Shown: one piece after another, positions 56,853 through 64,000 of the stretch
Layout of the letters: every line of letters begins with the position of its first letter
Position numbering within the stretch: position 1 is the first letter of the stretch
Assembly (NCBI GenBank): GCA_948474755.1
Contig: CAOLHI010001008.1
Location: 62,001 to 126,000 of the forward strand
Length of the DNA stretch: 64,000 nucleotides
DNA from: Ctenosaura bakeri
Lineage: Eukaryota > Chordata > Lepidosauria > Squamata > Iguanidae
Direction of reading: 5' to 3'
Translations under genes and position numbers: made by a program
Notes under the pieces: generated by a model
What the model saw: the letters and a program-made list of their open reading frames with translations, nothing else
Told to the model about the DNA's origin: nothing
Database searches by the model: none

Positions 56853-58579
56853 TCAAATTTATCTACAGGTTGTCATTTCTGAATCAAAAATAACATTTTC
56901 CAGAGTACAAGAAACAATTATATATCTTTGGAAGCATCCATTTACAGAACAAAACAATGCATTCAGAATATCAGATATCAAATGAAAGTCAAGAGGAAAG
57001 GAAAAACTTGGTTGTCGTTATGCTTGTAAGTTTGCTCACAAATTAACCCAGATGAATGATACTTAAGTGACATGGAGAAACATACACTTGTTGTTCATTT
57101 ACCAGTGAGAAGAAAATGGTTTTAAAATTGGGCCATTAAAGTACAGTTTGTTTTTGTGGGGGTTTTTTGGGGGTTCCTCTCCAGACTTGGTCATCATTGT
57201 AACTTCTGCTGCCAGCAAAATATTTGATTGTTTTGGGCAAATGCAACCCTCAGAGTCATTTCTTTTACACTCTGGCATGTTAAAATATTGCAGTCTCACC
57301 AAGCTAGCTCTCCTGGTCCTTGAACCATGGCAAACAGATGCCTTTGATATTTTCTTGGGAAATAGCCTACATAAATCTAATCAGGACAAATGGTCTCTGA
57401 TCCTGAAAATAACTCTGGCATTATTGGCCTTAGAAACCAACCTGCTCCCTCAGCTTTTGCTCAGGCATCCATCTGGAGTCAGTTAGCTGATCTCATGCCA
57501 CTCTCTAATGGCCAGGAGAGAGAACTTAACAGGTCAGCATATGGTCTCTGGGTGCAGAAAGATCTTTAAAATGCTCCAAGAAGAACTTTGAAAATCTAAT
57601 TACAAATAGCACTCTACTTGCAATTAATATTTTCCCTCATAACAAAAGAATGAGTAAGTCACATTATTAATGTAGCATCCCTTTTGCAGTGCAATGTTTC
57701 CTAACTTTAGTATTAGCATAATTATGGAGTATGACTGGGAATGAGAATCTTCAAGTATTTTTGTCATTGCATGTAAAGATAAAAAAAATTGCTATAGGAG
57801 AAACAAATATTTCTGCACAGTGTTCTCCCTACATGCAAATTTCCCCAGATTTCCTGGAGGATTTTTTTTCTTCCAGAAATCTACATGGACTTGTCTTTCT
57901 CTGCAGAAAAATCCTCCAAAACACTTTGTAGTGTTCAAAAACTGGGAAAGAGCTATGTGAAAGTCACTCTCCTCTATTACTCTTCCCAGCTTTTGGAATA
58001 CCCAATTTCAACTAGGGAACAAATAACATCCCTTGGTGGGGTCTCACCAAATGGTGGGAGGAGTATTAACCAGTCATATACATGGGGCTTCATGCTCAGT
58101 TGTTTGTAATGTTGTCCTAAGCCATTACAGATATGTTTTGTACCATAGACTAATGGCATGTAGCATCCAATAGATTGTTTTAAAAGAATTCAAAGGAACT
58201 ATTTAGTTAATTTTAGATGGCATTCCAATTCTGATTCCTTTAGGGGAAAAAATGCATACCTGCTTGAAAGTGGCATGCAATTTGGCCTGAAGAAATTACC
58301 GTTTGTCCCTGCTGATGCATGGATGAACAACTTTGTAAGTCAGCTTGAAGCCTATTGATTCCACACTTAAGACCTCTTGAGGAACAGTTGGGAACATTAA
58401 GGGTCAATTCTGCAAAGACATAAATATGTGTGTACACACACACATACTATCCTGGCAGTCATAAAAGAAAATCAGGATTTCCCCTGGAAGTTTTATTGGC
58501 TGCATACAGGGCAATTCTGCCTAGGATTGTTCACTCTGTACTGTGATTTAAATTCTACCTTTTTGAAATTTTATTTTTA
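56853..58579. other. Unassigned sequence
   Basis: No recognisable repeat or domain. The 112-aa plus frame at 57148-57486 overlaps a 67-aa minus frame and has no known relative. Confidence 0.3.
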
Positions 58580-59340
58580 ACAGTGGAATTCATATTGAAT
58601 ATATTGGAGGCAATCTTGAGGGGGAAAAATTGTCCCAGCGGCTTATCCTAATCAGCTTCGCAGGAATCATAATATATACGGTAGCAGGAAATCTTTAGCT
58701 GATTTAGGAACTTGGTGCTTTTCTCAAACTAAAGACTCTCCTGTATATTTCATATTAGCTAATCAGTTCAGTGTGAGGAAGCAATATTTAAGCAAGCAGA
58801 AAATCATTAGATGATTTACAAAATGCTGAAAACACAGATTGAGAATATGGGGCTTCTTTGGAAAGAGAAGATGATTTAATTATTCTCTGCTGCTCAAAAC
58901 ATTCATCTTGGTAAAAATTAAAGTTGCAGCAGGCAGAAAATTGTCTCCCATGTTAATATTTGCTGAAAATGAACAAATGGCACATTGTCAATTGGTTTCC
59001 ATTCTTGACTTTAAAAATTGTATTCTCCTTTTAAAAACACAGTAGTTTTTCACAGCTAATAAGGAAAAATTCTATAAATCTGCAAATAGTTTATAGCTTA
59101 ATTTGGGAAGTTCTATATCTTTGTCATTTAGAATTATTTTCAAGCAAGCCTCTAAAAATGTTCAGGCTTTTTTCCCCCTTGCAATAAAGTAAGACTTGTA
59201 GTTAAGGCATTTCATTTAAAATTACTCTCAAAGTTTCAGCCTGATTATAATAGTTTCCCCATATTTTCATAAGGCAATGGGGCACAGTTACTAAATTAAA
59301 GTGGAAACCATGAAATCATTTTTTGACATGTCTGTCTTAA
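58580..59340. promoter_or_regulatory. Candidate conserved non-coding region
   Basis: About 750 bp of AT-rich, repeat-free DNA without frames above 60 aa. It contains CAGCGGCTTATCC and TTCGCAGGAATCATAATATA among AT-rich TAAT-type motifs (AGCTAATCAGTTC, TTTAATTATTC). The absence of repeats over such a length in this repeat-rich window is the only real argument. Confidence 0.22.
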
Positions 59341-59590
59341 TGCTGAAAACAATCTCCTTATCCCAAAATACTCAATGCAAGCTAGAGATGCTTGTGTGTT
59401 TGTACTGATGATCTGATTTGCACCTCCCAGGCTAATGTTTGGATCGGACCGCATGTTGGAGAACTTCAGGTCTTCGTAGTGGTAGTTTCCCCATTACATA
59501 AAGTGCTTCTGTTTCACTTGGCTGTTTTAATAAAAAAAACTTTATGACGGCCTGGAAAACTGGCTGTTGGATCTCCTTTGAGCAAATCAG

Positions 59591-59768
59591 ACCATTTCCG
59601 CACTAGCCTGTTATAGCGTGATGATTCCACTTTCAACATCCTCTGGAATCCTGGGGTTTGCAGTTTCGGGAGGGGCCAGCCAGCCCCTCCCAAAACTGCA
59701 AACCCCAGGATTCCAGAGGATGTTGAAAGCGGAATCATCACGCTATAACAGGCTAGTGCGGAAATGGC
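59591..59768. mobile_element. Palindromic MITE, type I, near-perfect, TSD ATCAG/CTCAG
   Basis: The arms match almost base for base: ACCATTTCCGCACTAGCCTG against CAGGCTAGTGCGGAAATGGC, and GGAATCCTGGGGTTTGCAG against CTGCAAACCCCAGGATTCC. The tip is GGAGGGGCCAGCCAGCCCCT. The high symmetry suggests this is the youngest type I copy. Overlapping frames of 67 and 96 aa read the same sequence on opposite strands and are artefacts. Confidence 0.93.
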
Positions 59769-59791
59769 CTCAGTCACATGAACACACTTTG

Positions 59792-60304
59792 GCCCTTTTT
59801 GCATTGAGGCTTCTCACGTGAGTGGGGGAGGGCGACTTGTGCGAGAAGCCTTCTCCGGGAGGCTGCCGCTTCCCCCTCCTTCCTTCCGCAAGTGAAGGAA
59901 CGAGCGGGGAAGCGGCAACCTCCCGGAGGAGGAGGCGGCTCGCGCGCCCGCCCCCCTGCGAAGCAGGAGGCTCGTGTGTCCACCACCCCCATGAAGCAGG
60001 AGGCTGTTGCGTCCGTCGCGCTAGCGCCCCGCCCCGCCCCTTCCTTCCGCAGGGGCGGAGGGAAGGAAGCGCGACCCGGCCGCCTCCCCAACACTCCGCA
60101 CAGGAGGTAAGTGCGCGCAGGCGCTAGGAGCATTGCGCAAGCGTGGGTGATTTTCGCTTTGAGGCGAAAATCAAAAAACCCGCGATCGCGCCGCTTCAGC
60201 CCCATGAGCCCGGCGGAAGTGGGAGTGTGTCGTGCAAAGCGACGCTCCCACTCCCGTGAGGCTCACGGGGCTCTCGTGCGACAGAAAGCCCGTGCGAAAA
60301 GGGC
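59792..60304. mobile_element. GC-rich MITE, type IV (513 bp), exact TSD CTTTG
   Basis: The ends are GCCCTTTTTGCATTGAGGC and GCCCGTGCGAAAAGGGC, with CTTTG at 59787-59791 and 60305-60309. The element is CpG-rich, far above its surroundings, and lies 23 bp from the type I MITE. The 143-aa minus frame and the 101-, 72- and 113-aa plus frames are stop-poor because of GC content and are not genes. Confidence 0.9.
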
Positions 60305-60684
60305 CTTTGAACACACATTCACCAGAATTCACTTAGGAACATATGCATGTGTAAGTTCCCTAATATGTGTGGATCTCCTTGGTATTTCTTTCCTCCCTGC
60401 AACAGTGCCCAAAGCCCTGAAGCCAGATCATATAAGCATGCATGATCAATGAAGTCTCTGGCTACCTCCCACCCCCACAGCCAGACATAAAATAGTTACA
60501 GAAGTGCTGAGACCCATAGAGAACACCAGCAATGTCGCTACTGATATCATCATTGTGTGTCTGGCTATGGAGAGGTAGCCGGAAGCTTTTCCAGTCCTAC
60601 CTGCTTGCATGAAGTGGACATGTGAAGCAGTTTCAGGGCTTTATACTGAGAGGGTGCACATGGCGCAGCATAGCACAGATCCAC

Positions 60685-60884
60685 AAGAGAGTAGTGGTTT
60701 GAATGTCAGACTAGGACCAGAGTTCAAATACCTGGTTGCCCATGGAAACTCAATGAGTGGTGTTGGACAAATCACACTATCTCATTCTTAGAGGAAAGCA
60801 AAAAATCTGTCCAAGAAACCGCATGATAGAGTTGCCTTAGGGTCACTATAAGTTGGAAATGACCAGGAGGCACTCTACAACAGT
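60685..60884 (+). mobile_element. tRNA-derived squamate SINE (family B)
   Basis: AGTAGTGGTTTGAATGTCAG (A-box side), ACCAGAGTTCAAATACC (B-box side), TGCCCATGGAAACTCAATGA and the tail AAGTTGGAAATGACCAGGAG with CACTCTACAACAG are in the family B order. Confidence 0.8.
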
Positions 60885-60934
60885 GCAGATGTGTATGCTA
60901 TGCTAAGGAGATGTTGGATTGAAGCCATGATCAG

Positions 60935-61134
60935 ACCATTTCCGCACTACAGTTTTAAAGTGCTGCTATTCCACTATCAACCTCCTATGACATTCTGGGG
61001 TTTGTAGTTTAGGGAAGGGCACTTCCAATTCTCAGCCAAAGAGCTCTTTGGTCTCAGTAAACTACAAACCCCAGAATTCCACAGGGCATTGAAAGTGGAA
61101 TAGCAGCAGTTTAACACTGTCGTGCGGAAATGGC
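60935..61134. mobile_element. Palindromic MITE, type I
   Basis: ACCATTTCCGCACTACAGTT, CCACTATCAACCTCCTATGA and ATTCTGGGGTTTGTAGTTTA on the left are mirrored by AAACTACAAACCCCAGAATT, CACAGGGCATTGAAAGTGGA and GTCGTGCGGAAATGGC on the right. The flanks are ATCAG and CCTAG. It abuts the 5S-like SINE at 61138. Confidence 0.88.
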
Positions 61135-61137
61135 CCT

Positions 61138-61345
61138 AGTGTGGAAGATAAGCAGGATTGGGCCTAGTTAATACTTGGATGGGGGCACAATGGGAAATAC
61201 CGAGAGTATCCAGGTAGGTTAGGGAGAAATTCCTACCTGAAATCCTGGAGACTCATTGAGGCCCATCAGAGTAATTGATAATGCACTAGATAGACCACTG
61301 ATCTTAGTCAGAATAACACAGCTTCCTGTGTTCCTACAACTAAGT
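61138..61345 (+). mobile_element. Chimeric SINE: 5S-rRNA-derived head with a family C tail
   Basis: GGAAGATAAGCAGGATTGGG, CCTAGTTAATACTTGGATGG and GGGCACAATGGGAAATACCG (61144-61205) follow the 3' half of 5S rRNA. From 61247, CCTGGAGACTCATTGAGGCC, TAGATAGACCACTGATCTTA and ACACAGCTTCCTGTGTTCC follow the family C body and tail seen at 34200 and 35680. The tail therefore differs from that of the 5S SINE at 53495-53730. The first half of the 5S head is missing, replaced or displaced by the adjoining MITE. Confidence 0.7.
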
Positions 61346-61867
61346 TCAGCCCCGTTGCATTCAGTGGGTTCCTCCAAGCATAAAGAAGATGGGCTCCATT
61401 TTTCCCACTTCAGATTGTTGATGGATGAGTGATCCAAAGAAGTTTTCAAACGTATCAGTATGCTGTGTGTGGTATATGCTTGTCTGAGCTGCCCAGTGTA
61501 CCATTGTTTCATTCTTTGTATGTCTGTTGCTTTGTGAGAGATTATATGAGCATTAGAATTAATACTAACCCCAATGCTATTAATAGTGTAAGTATCCATC
61601 AGATTTCTCTCTTCTCTGAAAATTATGATGTAGTGCTTTCTTCAAAAAGGGTTCAACTTTCCCACTGATCAGGGATCCAAAAACAGTCGCCACTTGGGAA
61701 ACCCATGAGTAGGGTAACAATTCTGTTAGGATCTTTTTTTAAAATCAAAGCTTCCCAAATCTACAGATTCCTTCATTAATGTGTGGGAAGAATTTGTGAT
61801 TTTTTTTAAAAAAAAACAAATGTGAGAAAAATGAAATTAACAAATTTGCCCATTGTTTTGTTTGTTT

Positions 61868-62490
61868 ATGTGGCAGCTTTAAAAAGCCAATGTGATTCTA
61901 AGCTGCGTCAATAGGGTTATCATGTCTAGGGTGAGGGAAGTAATAGTGTCACTTTATTCTGCTTTGATCAGATCTCACATGGAGTACTGTGTCCAGTTCT
62001 AGGTACCACAATTCAAGAAGGATATTGACAAGCTGCAACGTGTCCAGAGGAGGGCAACCAAAATAATAAAAGGCCTGGAAATCATTCCCTATGAGGACCA
62101 GCTGAGGGAGCTGAGTTTGTTTAGCTTGGAGAAAAGAAGATTGACATGATAGCCATATTTAAATATTTGAAAATATGTCATACAAAAAATGGAGTAAGCT
62201 TGTTTTCTGCTGCTTCAGAGACTAAGACACGAGACAATGGCTTCAAACTACAGAAAAAGAAATTCCACCTAAGCATTGAGAAGAACTTCCTGATAGTAAG
62301 AGCAGTTGGACAGTGGAATGTGCTGCCTGGGAGTAAGGTAGATTCTCCTTCTTTGGAGGATTTAAACAGAATCTGGATGGTTATCTGTTCAGAATGTTTT
62401 TCTTGTGTATTCCTACATGGTAGAATGGGTTTGGAGTGGGTGGCCCTTGTAGTCTTTTCTCCACTTCTATGATTCTTGTCTATGGATCTG
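61868..62490 (+). pseudogene. CR1 LINE, ORF2 C-terminal region and 3' end
   Basis: CACTTTATTCTGCTTTGATC, ACATGGAGTACTGTGTCCAG, GTGTCCAGAGGAGGGCAACC, AGTTTGTTTAGCTTGGAGAA, CCTGATAGTAAGAGCAGTTG and GGAGTGGGTGGCCCTTGTAG follow CR1 order to the tail CTATGATTCTTGTC. A 108-aa frame at 62146-62472 is a remnant read of this region. Dead and 5'-truncated. Confidence 0.88.
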
Positions 62491-62504
62491 TGATTTCACT
62501 TATA

Positions 62505-62735
62505 TGTCAGTTTTCTCCTGCTGTGGAACCCAAAAAGGCTCACAAAAAGAATCAATTAAAACCAAGCAATGATATTTTAAAAACTATTACACATTGCCTG
62601 ATTAAAATTGTATAAGTAATCTAAAGTAATAATAAGTAATCTAAAGACATTTAAAAGTTAAAAATAATGCACATTATACTCCCATAAGAAGCCTTTCTGT
62701 TAGAAATTATACATTAAAAAGTCTGCTTAAATGAA
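62505..62735 (-). mobile_element. L2-type LINE 3' end, inverted
   Basis: CTCCTGCTGTGGAACCCAAA with AAGGCTCACAAAAAGAATCA and an A-rich run (AATTAAAACCAAGC) resembles the reverse of an L2-type terminus. The match is loose. Confidence 0.35.
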
Positions 62736-63039
62736 ATGCTTTGAGTGTTCAGCTTTTCTAAATTCTGTCTTTGAATCTCTGTGAATTTCAATCACATCTG
62801 TGATGCTGAATTATAGTTACTACTTTTTAAAAGGCTCATCATTTTGAGCTCCTGCATAGCAGGCAGGTACAATATATATTATGCTCTGTTCAGGGAATAG
62901 TTGACCAAAGCAAATGATTGAGGGGTTTTTTGTGTGTGGGGTTTTGTTTTTTTTTTTTTTAATGAGAACTTACTGAAACCCACACATTTCCTGTAAATGT
63001 GGAACAAACTGAAACAGATGGATTATCTAAGGTACATTT
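62736..63039. other. Unassigned AT-rich sequence
   Basis: A T-rich run lies near 62941-62962; nothing else is recognisable. Confidence 0.3.
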
Positions 63040-63166
63040 CCTCAGCCATTGGTTCTCCAGCTGTTTTGGACTTCATCTCTCGGAATACCTCACCATGGGC
63101 CATGCTAGCTAGGGCTTCTGGAAAGTAAAGTCCAAACTATCTGGAGAACCAAGGTTGAGAACCATT
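63040..63166. mobile_element. Palindromic MITE (gttgtagtcca type)
   Basis: GGTTCTCCAGCTGTTTTGGA on the left is mirrored by CTATCTGGAGAACCAAGG on the right, and GACTTCATCTCTC by AAGTAAAGTCCAAAC. The core CCATGGGCCATGCTAGCTAG is typical of a small hAT-like palindromic family in squamates. TSD not resolved. Confidence 0.6.
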
Positions 63167-63819
63167 GTGTCTAACTATAGTTGCTTCTTTTGCCATTTTG
63201 TTGTCCTATGCCTTAATTACAAAGGTCAGAGTCTACTTCTCACTGAAGAAGGGAAGGACAACTTATCGAGGTGTTATCCTTAGAACTACAGATTATCCAA
63301 AAAGGAAATTCCTCTTCCATGACACACCTTCTGTTGCACTTGTACCTATGACTGTGCATCCCAGATTGTTTATGATAAGGATTCACAATTGTGTTAGCTT
63401 TTATTACTAAGATTTATCCTGGTAGCAGTGCTTTGGACCTGTCATACATGAGTCAAAGATCCCATTTCAAAGAGATAAATATTTTGTTTTGGATTTGTGT
63501 CTTTGTCACTCTTTTGTAAATTATAGAGTGACATGTTTACCACTGTTACGATTCTTGTGGGGAATTTCATATCTTGAGAAACAGCAACCCCCTGACAGGT
63601 TAGTTGTTTGTAGAATACTTCCTGACTGCTAAGTATTCTCTGCACATTGCTTGTGTGTGAAAGAGTGTCTCTGTGTGTATGTAGAATCCAAATATTTATC
63701 TACTAAATACTGAAGAAGCTAGTAAAATTTATGGGCCTGCTGACTAACAAAGATGAATATATTTCTGAGCCAGGGCATTTTTAAGATTGGGTCAAGATCA
63801 CAAACACCATCCCTGCTCC

Positions 63820-64000
63820 TCACTTGCAGAAAAAAAATGGAATGCACAAATATAGGATGGGGGACATGTGGCTGGATAGCAGTATGTGTGAAAGGGGTCT
63901 AGGAGTCTTGGTAGATCACAAGCTGAACGTCAGTCAGCAGTGTGATGTGGCAGCCAAGAAAGCGAACATGATTCTTGGCTGCATCAATAGAAGTATGGTG
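63820..64000 (+). pseudogene. CR1 LINE, RT C-terminal region, running off the window
   Basis: One plus frame reads GDMWLDSSMCERGLGVLVDH and then KLNVSQQCDVAAKKANMILG and CINRSMV, the CR1 RT C-terminal block preceding the 3' region seen at 61868-62490. The copy continues beyond the window. Confidence 0.82.

Noticed and set aside
59774..60205. 143-aa minus frame and overlapping plus frames
   Set aside because: They are stop-poor because the type IV MITE is GC-rich. The frames cross the transposon boundary.
61144..61205. Functional 5S rRNA gene
   Set aside because: Only the 3' half of 5S is present with substitutions, and it continues into a SINE tail.
1..64000. CRISPR array, bacterial operons or phage
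   Set aside because: No regularly spaced repeats or prokaryotic-type coding density; the repeats are clearly vertebrate.

Overview
The window looks like intergenic or deep intronic DNA from a squamate reptile, most likely a lizard. The evidence is the mix of repeats: CR1, L2, RTE/BovB and L1 LINE pieces, a Penelope-like element with a GIY-YIG endonuclease frame, tRNA-derived and 5S-rRNA-derived SINEs of the kind known from squamates, and many short palindromic DNA transposons. Base composition is AT-rich, with a few GC-rich islands that coincide with transposons or LTRs. I found no convincing host protein-coding exon, tRNA, rRNA gene or CRISPR array. The only coding signals I can defend are remnants of retroelement proteins: the L1 ORF2 C-terminus at 56075-56843 (+), a degraded L1 ORF2 at about 25840-28075 (-), the Penelope GIY-YIG frame at 48982-49503 (-), BovB RT C-terminal pieces at 6830-7062 (+) and 18525-18975 (-), an L2 piece at 10553-11165 (+), and several CR1 3' ends.

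The most striking content is a clan of at least 15 non-autonomous DNA transposons. They share an end of the form GCCATTTCCGCAC or GCCCTTTTCGCAC (inverted at the other end) but fall into five internally unrelated families of about 180 to 700 bp. Lined up, the copies show a 5-bp target-site duplication of the form CTNNG: CTTTG three times, CTGGG and CTAAG exactly, and four more with one mismatch. One copy (47754-48147) sits in another interspersed repeat whose sequence reads through when the element is removed, which supports the boundaries.

The layers of insertion can be read in several places. At 18998-20026 a palindromic element carries an 844-bp solo LTR close to its centre, flanked by GCTG. 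At 14576-15845 an old repeat holds both a SINE and a 495-bp solo LTR, and a second, LTR-free copy lies at 16301-16853. At 48640-50153 an old CR1 is split by a Penelope element with a 13-bp target duplication and then meets a palindromic MITE.

Layout: 1-1340 unassigned; 1345-6330 CR1 ends, MITEs and one SINE; 6330-9780 BovB, one MITE and a possible conserved block; 9781-11165 MITE, SINE and L2; 11165-18000 SINEs, solo LTR and an unclassified repeat; 18400-21550 BovB, LTR and three MITEs; 21550-25840 sparse, with one candidate regulatory block at 25265-25560; 25840-31140 L1, CR1 and a MITE; 31140-43330 mostly unique AT-rich sequence with microsatellites and a few SINEs; 43330-50160 repeats and the Penelope complex; 50160-59590 mostly unique, with a 5S SINE, a 700-bp MITE and an L1; 59591-64000 three MITEs, SINEs and two CR1 pieces, the last running off the end. 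Several AT-rich blocks free of recognisable repeats (3290-3520, 7318-7610, 25265-25560, 39290-39690, 42800-43000, 52480-52720, 58580-59340) could be conserved non-coding elements in a gene desert, but that cannot be tested from one sequence.
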